A DNA stretch of 64,000 bases from Microdochium bolleyi. Its lineage: Eukaryota > Ascomycota > Sordariomycetes > Xylariales > Microdochiaceae. Below are positions 1-11,178 of the stretch, one piece after another. The notes below the pieces were generated by a model. That model searched no databases. It saw nothing but the letters and a program-made list of their open reading frames with translations, and had not been told where the DNA came from. The translations under genes and the position numbers were made by a program. The stretch's first letter is position 1. The number at the start of each line of letters is the position of its first letter. The stretch lies in the NCBI GenBank assembly GCA_001566295.1, contig KQ964247.1:806001-870000 (forward strand), read 5' to 3'.

Positions 1-2462
1 AGGAAGAGAAGGCACGGGCAATGTATTTGACTGCCCCTGGAGATGCCAATAAAGACCGCTCGCGCAACGAACCACAGTTCGCAGGGTTTGGCAGATTGGC
101 GCAGGAATTTGCAACACCTCGCAACCAGTTCATGAATGACGATGTGTCTGCAACGGATGATCAGTCCGACTCAGACGAAACGGACGCATCGTCGTCCAGT
201 TCTAGCGACTCAGAGACCACGTACATGCACAAGATTAACATGTGGTATCTTCCTGGGCGCCGGTTTCGAAAGACGTTCAGTGGCACTTATTCCATGCACT
301 CGAGCGGCGGGGGCACCGGGGTCGGCACTGGTACCGGAACCGGCACCAGTCGTAGACGTCCGGGAAAGTCGAAGAACGTTATAGCTCTCCACAACATTGC
401 TGGCGAGCTCCCATCTCAAAAAGAGTTTGCTCACGAATATCGAATCTTCGGCGACGGCGAAGAAGTCTGTGAGCACAATGCACTTGTGGTGCAGAAGTAT
501 GGCAGACCAGATCTCGTGGATGTTTGGAAATATGCTGCCCTCTTGCTTCGTAAAGCGATTCCACTGGAATGGATTGAAGCCTCCCAGATGCACGACTCCA
601 TGCTCGTCATTGCGAAAGATGCAGTGTCACGCTTCGGGACCGACGATTCGTCACCAAATGAGTGGGAGAAGAACAAGCTGACAGGCAGAGTCAAATGGGG
701 ACAGCATCCGCTTGCCAAGGACCTCATCACTGACCTGTTTCTGTACTTCGAGCGCAAGGCCGACATCCAGATGTTAGCGATGCTTTCCTGCATATTTGGA
801 GAGTCGTCGACGCAGGACAGTGTGGCATACGCTGAGTCGCACCTCACTCAACCGGAAACACCGCTACCTATGAAAGCCCCTGCCTTCTCGCTGGATTACT
901 TTCCTGCAGACGCTTCGTTGTGGGTGAGTAATAGCAACTACAAGAGTCAAGCAACCTCGGCAGCAGGGACACCAAAGATTGCTCACACCCCACAACACAT
1001 GGTTGGTTCGTACGGCTCAGATGGAGGTCCTTGGAGTACTGAGCCGAACTCCTACTCGTGCGGTGAGACACCGCCTTCAAGAACACCAGGCGAAGGAGAT
1101 CCAACGCACAGTCTGTCGACATCACCCGACAACAGACTATTCCGACGAGCGAACACGGCCCTCAGTACAGCCTCAGGCTTCGCGGCAAGTTTCCCTCGCC
1201 CCTTCGCAAACGCGGTCTCCTCGTCACCGCCTACACGCAAACGACCGAGCCCAGGGGACAACATTTTAGCCACCCTAGCTCCCAACATGAATGTTACCTG
1301 GGGCGCATCGACTGTCATTGGACCCAGTCCGACGTTCGAACCAACAACGACTGCCAGAAACTCAATGTCGGACGACGAGCCACGGAAGGACGATTTCTTG
1401 CCGTATGTGTGCTACGGCATCTCCATGGAGCTCGAAGACCAGACCATCTTTGACGATGATGGGTGGCTCAGCGTGCCGTTTCTGGAACACTCGCGCGAGC
1501 ACCTATACGCAGGGTACCGCTACGCGTACGCCGAGATGCTCCTGATGTGGGAGCAGCCGCTGGCACGTCTTGAGATCATGAAGTTCAACGTCTTGAAACA
1601 AGACTCATCCGTGTATTCCTCGAATTCCTCCTCCTTTGGGACCTCTGGCAGGGGTGGTGACTTCCGGGAGTCCATCCATAGCACGGAAAGCCTGACATTG
1701 AGCCACAATCCACAAGGACAGCTAGACACCACCACGACCTCGCCACTCGTCCTGCGCAAGAAGGAGATGCTCGAGCGCATCGTCTCCTCAGAGGCCGGCA
1801 TCGACGTGACGGGGGTATGCTGGCGGCACGAAACGCGCCTCGACCCCGTGCGGCACGACGAGGCCTATGCCACGGCCGGTGGCGCCATGGGCACCTGCGA
1901 GCGCTGCCGGCGCACGCAGACGCAGCTCTCGTGCGTCTTCTGCCACGAGCCCATCACGGCACTGTACCCGCCTTGTCTCGGCTGCGGGTGCGCCAGCCAC
2001 AACAGCTGCATCGCCGAGTGGTACTCGGCAGGCGAGACCGAGTGTCCCGCGGGCGACGACTGCAACTGCCTCGAGGACGCGTGCAGCGGCGAGGTCGAGT
2101 CCTGGACCGTGCTCATCGGCGCGCTCAGGCAGGGCAAGACGCGCAAGGCCTCGGACGACCTGGGCTCGATCAGCACCGTCGACGTCGCCGCCGGCGCTGC
2201 GGTCGGCAGCGGAGGCCGCCGCACGTCCATCGCGAGCCCCACAGTCTCGAGTGTCACCGAGTGGGAGAGCGTCGCGTCGCCCTCTGAGCACGGCCACCAC
2301 GCACAACACCAGCACCAGCACCAGCCGCAGCAGCCCCTGTCGGCAGCCCGGATATCCCTGGGCAACAGGCTCAAGAAGTCCGCGGGCGCGTGGGGCAGCC
2401 ACGGGAACCTCCGGGGCGGAAAGAAGACTGCCGGGTCGTCTGCGCTTAGTGGGAAGCGGTAG
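1..2462 (+). CDS. MTC5: MTC5/WDR59-type SEA (GATOR2) complex subunit, 5' partial
   Basis: The reading frame is open to the left edge (first full codon at base 3; first ATG at 21), so the N-terminal part, where this family carries its WD40 propeller and RWD domain, lies outside the window. What remains is about 819 residues. Around bases 430-580 there is a helical segment containing EEVCEHNALV and GRPDLVDVWKY, and near 700-790 WGQHPLAKDL plus DIQMLAML; these match WDR59/Mtc5. A helical block lies at 1500-1600. The C-terminal zinc domain (about 1888-2090) has repeated CxxC pairs (CERC, CVFC, CLGC) and a CASHNSC knuckle, the RING-like end of SEA subunits. A low-complexity tail rich in Ser, Gly, His and Gln follows. 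The family acts at the vacuole upstream of TORC1 in amino-acid sensing. MTC5 fits better than the relatives SEA4 or RTC1, but the missing half prevents full certainty. It is convergent with EFR3. Confidence 0.85.
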   Translation, partial: EEKARAMYLTAPGDANKDRSRNEPQFAGFGRLAQEFATPRNQFMNDDVSATDDQSDSDETDASSSSSSDSETTYMHKINMWYLPGRRFRKTFSGTYSMHSSGGGTGVGTGTGTGTSRRRPGKSKNVIALHNIAGELPSQKEFAHEYRIFGDGEEVCEHNALVVQKYGRPDLVDVWKYAALLLRKAIPLEWIEASQMHDSMLVIAKDAVSRFGTDDSSPNEWEKNKLTGRVKWGQHPLAKDLITDLFLYFERKADIQMLAMLSCIFGESSTQDSVAYAESHLTQPETPLPMKAPAFSLDYFPADASLWVSNSNYKSQATSAAGTPKIAHTPQHMVGSYGSDGGPWSTEPNSYSCGETPPSRTPGEGDPTHSLSTSPDNRLFRRANTALSTASGFAASFPRPFANAVSSSPPTRKRPSPGDNILATLAPNMNVTWGASTVIGPSPTFEPTTTARNSMSDDEPRKDDFLPYVCYGISMELEDQTIFDDDGWLSVPFLEHSREHLYAGYRYAYAEMLLMWEQPLARLEIMKFNVLKQDSSVYSSNSSSFGTSGRGGDFRESIHSTESLTLSHNPQGQLDTTTTSPLVLRKKEMLERIVSSEAGIDVTGVCWRHETRLDPVRHDEAYATAGGAMGTCERCRRTQTQLSCVFCHEPITALYPPCLGCGCASHNSCIAEWYSAGETECPAGDDCNCLEDACSGEVESWTVLIGALRQGKTRKASDDLGSISTVDVAAGAAVGSGGRRTSIASPTVSSVTEWESVASPSEHGHHAQHQHQHQPQQPLSAARISLGNRLKKSAGAWGSHGNLRGGKKTAGSSALSGKR

Positions 2463-2945
2463 ATCGCGATCGATGTGTCGGGAAGCTGTTCGTACTAGAT
2501 ATAACTTGCAGAAAGAGGGGGTTTGACAATGACGGAATCATGGAGAGCAGCACGTCCATTGACTGGTGTCTTATCTTGCTCAAATATTGTACATCGAGAA
2601 GTAGGATTATCCTTCATGGTCGGTCAATCACAGTAGCTTTGGACACAGTGTAGGCAGATATAAAGGCAGGAGCTGGGCTAGAACAAGTCTCGGTATGTAT
2701 GAGTGTGTATATTACAAACATCGACCCGTCGCAAGAGTGCTTGAGCAAGATTAAGAAGGCTCAGACATTCCGAGTCTGCTAGCAGTGAAGCGATGTGTAG
2801 GTGGCTAAAATCTATGTCATCTCCGTGTATATATGTGCGTCAAGTATTCCCCTTTGTTTTTTCACGCTCCGTGTATAAGTACCTTTGGCAGCATCGACGC
2901 ATTCCCTGATACGATGCTGCGACACCCCTCTCTTATTCTTCAAAA
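2463..2945. other. Convergent 3' intergenic region
   Basis: This 483-bp stretch lies between the stop codons of the MTC5-like gene and EFR3. It is more AT-rich than its flanks, with TATATA-like stretches near 2655 and 2828, as expected for two facing 3' UTR and polyadenylation regions. I see no gene in it. Confidence 0.6.
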
Positions 2946-5900
2946 TTAGTATGGAGGCTTCGTAAGGCTTCCGATCGTGTGTTCGCGCGACTTGCTGTCG
3001 ATCCCCTTGAGAAGCGATTGCAGGTCCATCGTGTTGCTGCCGCCCTCGCCGCCAAACGCCCCAGAGAAGCCACCGTTGCCCTCTCCTGCGCGAGACTTGA
3101 CACTTCTCCTGCCCGTTTTGGGTCGTTGCTGTTGCTGCTGGACCGTGCTGCCGCCAAACTGGGTGGGTTCCGTTGAGGGGGGCACAGGAGAAACTCCTGT
3201 CACGCCGACAGGCAACGGTGGCACTGGCGGTACGCCATTCAATTCATCCTCGGCAGTGGCTGTTGGGTTGGACGAGAGTGGCCCGCCTTCCTCACCATAG
3301 GACTTGCGGATGCTGGACTTTGAACGCGACCGCGATAGACCGCCACCGTTGGTCTGTGAATGTTCGCGGCCCGGCTCCGAGACACCCTCGTTAACTGAGA
3401 ACTCTGACGGGGCGAAGTCGTGGCTGGCCATGCTGTCGCTGTCATCCTCATCCGTTGAGCCAGGACTGAATGTGGATGGTCTTAGGACCTCTCCACTGAG
3501 AACGGACTTCAATTGATCGACCGAGGCAACGTGGTTGCGGGGAGACTGGCTCCTTGTGGAGCTCGGGCTCGGCAGACTCGACTTGCGCAAGGCGGCCATC
3601 TGAGTTGCTCCGACGTGCGACAGGGGCCGGACGCTGTTCTGAGCATATGCCGATGCTGGCCTGCTGGCTGCAAAGCCGTTGGGATGCAGTCCATTTGTAC
3701 CAAACCTGCTAGCTGTACCAGTCTTGGAGCCGCTGAGCGATGCAGACTTGCTTCCTTCCTGCAGGGCAGCGAGTGTGACTTCGCGACTCCACTCCATCAG
3801 CATGTCTTCGCGGATGTAGTTGGGAAGATCACGCTCGTTTTGGTTCGAGGTCGGCACTGCCAAGGAAGCGGATCCGAGTATCGGCTGGGCAGGTGTCCTG
3901 CTTGGTGACCCGGGAGGGCTGAGAGATGGTGACGGTGGCCGATCTTGATATTGACCACAAAGCTGCTCTACGAGCGGGAAGCGCTCGTCGAAGGGCAACA
4001 ATGCTTCCGACTCCACGTTGTGGGTGGGTATTGTTGACTCTGATCTCTGCGCGCCAGGCAAGCCAGCTGAATCGACTGTGGGGGGTGGGACCTGGATGCC
4101 CTCAATCCAGAATTGCTTGCTCCGTCGGCGAGTGACTTCTGTCTGGATCGCTCTGCCAATAATAGAGTCTTCCAGCTGGAATTTGGTGCTAACGGCTAGG
4201 AAATATCCATGGCAGAGACAGCCCAAGCGGACTTTTTGTAACGGTGTCTCCGCCTCTTGAATGTCTTCCTGGAGTCGGAACACCATGGGTAGGCCAAATC
4301 TGACCGCGTTGATCCCTAGCTTGTCCACCAGTTTGGCCAGAACGATGTGAAGCAAGACCATGTCAGAGTCGTAGTCCATAAATTGCAAGGCGTTGTCGTA
4401 AGCCGCAAGGTGTAGAAGCCGAAGGAAATGGGATCGTGGAGTTCTCGCGGACCGCTCACGATTCGAGGCACTCGACACTGCGCGACGGGTCCCTTGGCCG
4501 AATGGTGAATCCCGGCGTCCAGCGCGGCCAACCCTTGGCTTAGTTTCGTCGCTGGCATACGCATCACGACGGACAGTCTCGCGGTCCAACCAGGCGACCA
4601 GAGCGTCCACGTACGCCTTGCGTACTGCGCCGTCGGGATCGCGGAGCAGCCAGTGTGTGCCCTCCCACACCTGAATGGGTACCCTGCTTCGGTTCAGGGT
4701 CGACCTGCCATCTGCCTTTGTTCTCGAGTTGGCGACGAGAAGAATTGACTTGATAGACTTGAGAGCAAGAACCTTGCCGACCTCGTGCGCGAAGAGGAGA
4801 TCAAGCTGTTGCTGGTCGTCCGAGAGGTTGCTCATGGATTCGCCAGCACCAGCTCTTGCCTCTTTTTCACCTGGCGACCCAGCCTCAGCTGCAGGGTTAA
4901 TTCGCAGGAGTGATAGTATGGTCGACATCATGTCCGTCACCTGGTCGCCGTAGTAGACGTGTGTGGCCAGATGGCCGATGCATTTTTGTATCCGGTCAAG
5001 CAACTCAGTGTGGTCCGCAGACAGCGCGTCTACCTGACCCTCCTTCTCGGTCGCATCAGCCTCGATGTCGATCTTGCCAGTGCTTCGGGTGCGCAAAACC
5101 TTCTTCAGAAGCTGCAAGAGGCCAAGGAGGACATCCATAATGCTCAACCCGATGAGGTTGACGTCAGACCTCAGCAACGAACCAACCACGGCTAGCAGGA
5201 CGCTCTGCAATTTGAGATTTTCCATGGTCGCGGGTGTCTTTGCAAGCACATCCATTGCAGTGATGATGATGATGTAGCGGTCCTGCACTGGGGCCCATCT
5301 GGCGACGAGGCCAAATATCGTGACCGCCCAGCCCTTGTCTTGTCCTGTATGCGGGTGGGTCTTCAGGACCACCTCGTTCTGTTGGAGACGGTCGTTGATG
5401 AACTCAATGAGAGCACGCGTGGCACCGCTGACCTGGGCTCTGTTCGGCACGACAAAGATCTGCTTCAGGCATTGCATGGCGAGTACGCCGACGTCCTCCT
5501 CTGCGAGCCTGTCAATGTCGTTTGTGGAGCCGGAGAGCGCTACAGGGTTTGTATCGCCGCCAGCTTCGGAGGTCTGGGTCGTAGAGATGCTGGTTCGACG
5601 TCGGAGAGGCGTGGTCGTGTCCGTCTTCTCTTCCAAGTTTGCGCGTTGTAACAGAATCTGCAAAAAGTCCTCGTTGTCCGTCCAGAGGTTTTCAAGCACC
5701 ATTGGCACGGTGATCTCGAGCTGGCGCCCAGCCACAGAGGAGAGAGCATCTGACTGGGCAATGCTCTTGATTGCGCCGAGGCCGGCGCTCCTCCACCTCA
5801 TAGCGATTGGCTTGCTGGGCGGGGTCTTTGTGGGCGAGCTTCTGGTGGAGGCGAAGCCAGCGTAGACCTTGGTGATGTCCTTGTACTGCTCCAGGTATGA

Positions 5901-6395
5901 CTGATCGGCGAAGAGCGCGGCAGCGTCGTGGTGGTCGCAGAATGTCTCGAAGGTCGGGAGGGAGGCTTCAACCATGGTGAGGTCCTGCGACCTCAAGATC
6001 AGGCCGAGGACTTTGAGGACATTGGGCGCAAAGAGAGGCAGGTCCTTTGGCGACTTTTCGATCAGGGCAGAGAGGATCTGCAGGGTGACTTGAACATTTC
6101 TGTAGCATTCGCGACGGCATGTTAGTGATGCGCTTGGTGAAGCGGAGGATGTGGCTAAGGAGGGCAGTAACTTGACGCACCCAATGCGCTGCCGCCAGAC
6201 GTCGCTGGCGGTCTTCTTCTCGAGGAACTGGCCGACCTTTTGGATCTTCGAACGACGCGACGAGGCGTAGAAGAGTAGGTAGCTGAGCTCACTCGAATTG
6301 GCCTTGACATCGACAGCGCCCTTTGTGGTCCGGGGGTAGCACTTGAGCACCAGGACCTGGTGCTTTGGCCGGCACTTGTCCTGTATGGCGTTCAT
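2946..6395 (-). CDS. EFR3: EFR3, plasma-membrane adaptor for PI4-kinase Stt4
   Basis: Read from the ATG at 6395, the product starts with a basic, cysteine-containing segment (RPKHQVLVLKCYPR, then SSELSYLLFYASSRRSK), the signature N-terminus of Efr3, which anchors the Stt4/PI4K-III-alpha complex with Ypp1 at plasma-membrane sites. The family is an all-helical ARM/HEAT-like rod. The last 350 or so residues are disordered, rich in Ser and Pro, with a short Gln run. An 81-nt intron at 6180-6100 (donor GTGCGT, branch CACTAAC, acceptor TACAG) leaves the frame open. Removing it restores RIG-NVQVTLQIL, the conserved family sequence, and gives 1122 aa. The only upstream neighbour is an 8-kb gene-free stretch. 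The N-terminal match is strong; the rest is less conserved. Confidence 0.9.
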   Translation of the reverse strand: MNAIQDKCRPKHQVLVLKCYPRTTKGAVDVKANSSELSYLLFYASSRRSKIQKVGQFLEKKTASDVWRQRIGCVKLLPSLATSSASPSASLTCRRECYRNVQVTLQILSALIEKSPKDLPLFAPNVLKVLGLILRSQDLTMVEASLPTFETFCDHHDAAALFADQSYLEQYKDITKVYAGFASTRSSPTKTPPSKPIAMRWRSAGLGAIKSIAQSDALSSVAGRQLEITVPMVLENLWTDNEDFLQILLQRANLEEKTDTTTPLRRRTSISTTQTSEAGGDTNPVALSGSTNDIDRLAEEDVGVLAMQCLKQIFVVPNRAQVSGATRALIEFINDRLQQNEVVLKTHPHTGQDKGWAVTIFGLVARWAPVQDRYIIIITAMDVLAKTPATMENLKLQSVLLAVVGSLLRSDVNLIGLSIMDVLLGLLQLLKKVLRTRSTGKIDIEADATEKEGQVDALSADHTELLDRIQKCIGHLATHVYYGDQVTDMMSTILSLLRINPAAEAGSPGEKEARAGAGESMSNLSDDQQQLDLLFAHEVGKVLALKSIKSILLVANSRTKADGRSTLNRSRVPIQVWEGTHWLLRDPDGAVRKAYVDALVAWLDRETVRRDAYASDETKPRVGRAGRRDSPFGQGTRRAVSSASNRERSARTPRSHFLRLLHLAAYDNALQFMDYDSDMVLLHIVLAKLVDKLGINAVRFGLPMVFRLQEDIQEAETPLQKVRLGCLCHGYFLAVSTKFQLEDSIIGRAIQTEVTRRRSKQFWIEGIQVPPPTVDSAGLPGAQRSESTIPTHNVESEALLPFDERFPLVEQLCGQYQDRPPSPSLSPPGSPSRTPAQPILGSASLAVPTSNQNERDLPNYIREDMLMEWSREVTLAALQEGSKSASLSGSKTGTASRFGTNGLHPNGFAASRPASAYAQNSVRPLSHVGATQMAALRKSSLPSPSSTRSQSPRNHVASVDQLKSVLSGEVLRPSTFSPGSTDEDDSDSMASHDFAPSEFSVNEGVSEPGREHSQTNGGGLSRSRSKSSIRKSYGEEGGPLSSNPTATAEDELNGVPPVPPLPVGVTGVSPVPPSTEPTQFGGSTVQQQQQRPKTGRRSVKSRAGEGNGGFSGAFGGEGGSNTMDLQSLLKGIDSKSREHTIGSLTKPPY

Positions 6396-9250
6396 GGCGC
6401 CGGGCGCGGAGCCTCAAGCTCTGGATGAGAGCTCGACGGGGGCCTCGTGGGTTTTCGCGGCGGCGTAGGTACAGGTGGGAGCTCGACTCGGACAGGCAGC
6501 GGCGAACGCGTGTAGACGGGAGAATCTGGAGGCAGGCCGCTGTGGAGAGTGTGCAGGAGGCGGGTGCGATGTCGAGATCGAGGCCGCTCGCATGAGAAGT
6601 GGTGGTGTGCGAGGTGGTGCCGTGTGCTGCCGCACCCTGAAATGTCTCGCCGTGACGTGTTGCTCAGAGCTGAAGGCGGCGATAAACCCAGCAGGGATCC
6701 GGCCTTAATTAGCGGGCCAGGGGCTTCAGCAATTCCGCCTGGTCCCCTTTTACAGCTGCGAGGCAATGCGGCACAACGGTGGACTTTGGCTTGTGATTTT
6801 GGCGGTTCAAAGAGCCTAAGGGCGTTGGTGTCGGCCTGGCTGGATGTTTGTGTCCTGCATGCTGCTCGGTAGGTACATGTACTATGGAGGAAGGTGGACG
6901 TTGCAGGTGCAGGTGGCTTTCTCCGATATCCAAGAGGCTGGAGGCGCGGAAGCTGCAAGCGTGCCCACGTCGTGGCCCCCGACGGATTCAGGCTGGGACG
7001 CAGCTTGTCACTCTCTGCCTGATTGCAGGCTTTCTCGGGGGCTGTGCGATCTGCACTTTAACATTGCCAGTCCGTGCTCTCTTGATTCTGCCCCCCGCCT
7101 GGTCCCCTGGATGCCAGCGCCTGGACAGATGGTACAGGATCGTGTGCATTGAGCGACCGCTCGCTCTCGACAGCTTTCGAGTGTGTGCAAGTGCTTACGC
7201 GCTCGGGGGGGGTGGTGATCGCCTGGGTTCCCGAGTGCCTCCACCAGGCCATCTCGGATGCGGCCTAGTGGCAGGCTCGCGGTGGACGGATGCATCGTCC
7301 ACCTGGACAGTCCACCAAGTCCAGCGTGCCCGAGGCATGATATCATCCGCTGCCATTGTCTGCACAAGTATGACGGAGGCTGCCCTCCCAGAGGTGAGCA
7401 CCTCAAGGTACGCTACATGCAGCTCAACGACGTCTAGCACCAGCAGCAACGTGTTCCCCCTCTTTGTGCCCCTCCACCACTCCCAGCCTTGCCTCTTCCA
7501 GGGATTGCTTGCGGTCCGCTGCTGCCTTCGCTTCCTTGTTCCGAGGTCCAAGTCCCGAGGCGATACGATCGCTGCTTGCGAGAATGGGGCCAGGCTCGAG
7601 GTCCAACAACCACACAATGGCCAGCAGAGCCGATCATCAGGTCTCAACATCGGCGACGCGGTGCGATGGTGCAAACACTTCAGCCCTGGCTACTGTACCT
7701 AGACCTAAGGCGTGCATCATGCTAGCAGCAGTCATTCGGGGATAATTGAAAACCTTGCTTGACGGTTGTGCAGGCAGGGTAAGCATGCACTGCAGATGCT
7801 CGGATCTGTGGAGAACTCCTCTTCGTGACAACCACTTCGATGATAACTCCGCCAACGACGTCTTGCTTTGTAAACCATAGTTTCACACGGCTTTGCACGG
7901 CGCAGAAGAGCGCTGGTGGTGCCTCGTCTCTACTGTTCTTCACGATTCAAGCACGGAGCCACAAACTTCCAAAGGGGTTCTGTTCTTGTGGGCGTGTGCA
8001 GCCAGTGCGTTCGCTCAGCCGGAAGCTCCCAAGAACATGCCCGACAAGTCGCTTTCTAGGATGAGCCATGACCTTTTCCTCGGCTGGTTGTTGTCCCAGT
8101 CCTGAGGGCCCTAGCACTGAATGAGCTTTCCTTTCGACCTCACCAGCTCGGTCCTGCGAGGATTAGTAGCTGTAGCACTGGGCAATGGTTGTGTCTACGA
8201 TACTTGATGGCCTCCCAGCTGCAGAACAGATGATCTGCTCCTGACGGTTGTCCTGTAGTGGGTTCTGTGTGTTGTTGAATCTGGGGCACATCCGACTTGC
8301 GTGTATGCTAGACCCCTGGGCAACCTCCGCTCCTGCTGGTTGGATTATAGGTCACTGGCTCGCGGCTACCTTCCGTGATTGCGGCCCTCCCTGTTATTGA
8401 CCGGAACGTGGATCTCTTTCTAAGTCGACGTGTTCACGAGTATGTGTGTCATCGTTTGCGTCTGTGGACCGCGGCGTCATTTCGCTTACACACGCTACAC
8501 AACTCCGCCCAACGAGCTTAATACCGTCTCTTGTTCGGCCGAGGTTCGACTCGAATACGCCGAGGCCTTCGTCTCTTTCATAGTATTTTCACACATGTGT
8601 GTGTATTCTCTGTGTGTGAGAGTCTCCTGTTGCTGAATCGCATCTGAAATTATGTTTTCCGAGTTTTGTTTCCTTGAACCATAGACCTCTACGTAAATAC
8701 GAAAGCTTTACAAACCAGTCGCGACACTCCACCATATGGATTGATCCTCGCGGTGTTCGCATGGCCACTTCCCTGCATGAATCACATTCCGATGCAAAGG
8801 CTCGATATTCGTCCTCCATCACACTCTTGACTGTCCACTATAGCCTGCAGACACTCCGTTTCAACGCCCCCTTGTTGCACAATAGTCTTTGATATTGAAG
8901 AAAATCTCCCTTGGCAAGGACAGGCCATGTCGTGCCTTGCGAGACGCTGGCTCAGATGCATGATATGAAAGTCCCACAGTCTTCCTCGTAATATCTATAG
9001 AACGCGGTGTCCCATCACAATTAGCCTATCCTGATAACACTTCGGCTACATGGCCCTCGCATTCTGGAAACATGCTCCATGATGGAATCGACCATCAGCA
9101 AGTAGTCGCCAGAGAGGTACACAACGGTTCCCTCGGTGGAAATGTTCTCCCTGGCCGCCATGATTGCCTCCGCCCTGCCACATGTCTTTGTTCTATGAAT
9201 CCCTGTTGGAACCTCACACGCGTTCGTTCCCCAAAACACGCAGTCGGTAC
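6396..9250. other. Gene-free region upstream of EFR3
   Basis: This begins the 8-kb space between EFR3 and the Zn2Cys6 gene. The first 300 bp are the likely EFR3 promoter and leader. Open frames here (the longest about 284 codons at 6848-7702) have erratic composition, no recognisable domain and no coherent splice structure, so I do not call them. I found no tRNA-like cloverleaf. Confidence 0.5.
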
Positions 9251-9260
9251 ATGGGGATGT

Positions 9261-9282
9261 TAACCTAACCCTAACCTTACCC
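9261..9282. repeat. Short interstitial telomere-like repeat
   Basis: A 22-bp stretch reads as near-tandem TAACC/TAACCC units, with one perfect central TAACCC. Fungal telomeres are normally (TTAGGG)n, so this is a short degenerate match in the interior of the sequence. It could be a Teb1/Tbf1-type protein-binding site, a repair scar, or chance. Confidence 0.4.
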
Positions 9283-11131
9283 ACACCAAGTGGTTATCGG
9301 CCGAGTAACGCCACAGAAAGCGGCATCACGATGAAATCACAGGGCAGCTGGCTCTGCCTCCATGAAGTCTTTGTTTCCGATAGTCGGAGTTCGATTCACC
9401 AGTCGTGGGGGCCCTGACCGCGGCACATGTATAGGAAGTATGAGACAGAGGTTTTCGCCTCGTGCTCCAGGCTGGCCAGACCCAGACAAGCCTCGCCCAA
9501 CGGCACGGGGCAAAGCATTGCGATGGAGAGACTCAGTCTTTCATACATGACCAAGCTGTATTATCTGTTCACATCTACATCACATGAAGCGGACGGTGAA
9601 AGATACTCTGGCACCAGGATGCATCTGCCGCAGCTGATCATGAAAGCCATAGGACTATCAAGGCCGAAGTGCACATGTAATATCCGCCCGTCCAGGGAAG
9701 GCAATCTTCAGCCTGAGTATAGTTTCGTCTTCCCTACACGCACTATCTCACCAGGTCCTACTTTCGTTCCCTACAATGATGTCCAGCTCGGAACGGGAGC
9801 AAAGGGACTTGGCGAAGCACAATAGAACCACACTACGTACAGGGCCGATCACAATCAGGAGCCGGGAGCTGAGAGCTGAGTGAACAGGAACCTGGAAATG
9901 AACTCACGACTCATGAATACCAAACCTCTCGAAAATCCTTCGAAAACGCATGGGCAAGTCTGAAAGCATGACTGCGCGCACGCGAGGACAGGAGGATAGT
10001 GAAACAAATCGCGATCCCTTGGCCACCATGGTTTTGTCTATTTGCATACGAACAATCAGCAATGCCTTGATGGGAGAGGAGTACCACAGCAAGCATGTAC
10101 ATCTCGCTCGAGAATTTCTCGGACATCTGCAGCCACGAGTCGAAGGACCCGAGAAGCCTTGACCATGGCAGCATCAGACAGTTTCACGGCGTCGGCATGA
10201 GATATTACTGAACCGCATTTCTCAGGTAAGTTGAGAATGTAGGCCGAGGTGACGAACCATGGGCAACTATACTGAGATAATATGCCTCGCTAATAGTGGC
10301 CGGAGTTTCGAAGTTGCGGATTAGCCATCATTGTGCATGACCTCCCTCGCCGTCTTTGTCACAACAGGACGCGCAGACATTCCCGGGGGTTTTTCCCAGT
10401 CGAATCCCGACCATGTCCGAGAGTCGAAGATAGAACTGGACGTGGTAGCAGGATCACCTTTGCGGCACCGAGGACAGACCCAGCGAACTATCACGGAATA
10501 CCGACCGCGATCGATGGGGTATCAACCCTCCGAGCTGCGCGGAAATTCAGAATGCGTAATTGAAGCCCTGACGAGCGGAATCATAGCCCTCTGCCGATCC
10601 GGCCCTGAAGGTCCAAGGGTAGCATACCTACTGTATGACGCGGACAGCATAAAGACAAAAAAAACGCAACACACGAACTACTCCACACTCGGTAGTTCCA
10701 AGCACCAAAGTAGGGCCCGCCTCGGGCGCAGGAAACGCGGACGCCGTGATCGCTGGGTGTATGCGGGATTCGGGGGGTCGGGTTTCGCGACGCACCCCCC
10801 TGCACTGCTTCCCACCACTGATCTCTGTGTCGCGATCGTGGAGACCCTCGACCCTGATCAGCAAAACACCTCCAAATACTCTTGACCCTGGGGACCAGGC
10901 CAGGGCGGCTGTTCGTTCCGCAGTATGCCTGTGCCGAGATCAGTAGCAACACTCCGTCCCTGCTGCCGGTGAGAGACAAAACGAGGCGATGTGCCCTCTG
11001 CTCCATGCAGCACAGAAAAAGGTTTCCCCTTCACTGGCATTTCTTCTTCGATGAACCCCGATTTGGTCAATGAATCGACTGGCGCTAGCGAGCCTGACCC
11101 GGTGTGGACCCGGGCAAACCAGTGCTCTTTT

Positions 11132-11132
<1 letters not shown>
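9283..11132. other. Gene-free region
   Basis: No supported gene. Frames such as 10331-10885 (184 codons) lack domain-like sequence and are mirrored by similar frames on the other strand. This suggests GC-driven random openness and not coding. Confidence 0.45.

Positions 11133-11178
<46 letters not shown>
11133..11178. repeat. 46-nt cytosine homopolymer
   Basis: An uninterrupted run of 46 C residues, ending at an A followed by CCC. It lies in the middle of the 8-kb gene-free stretch. The complementary G run could form G-quadruplexes. Runs of this length are prone to slippage, so the exact length may be an assembly or sequencing estimate. Confidence 0.95.

Noticed and set aside
6848..7702. 284-codon plus-strand frame in the gene-free stretch
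   Set aside because: Erratic composition, no recognised motif, and competing frames on both strands of similar length.
9370..9410. TTCGATTC resembling a tRNA T-loop
   Set aside because: Flanking bases do not pair into a 5-bp stem and no A-box is present.
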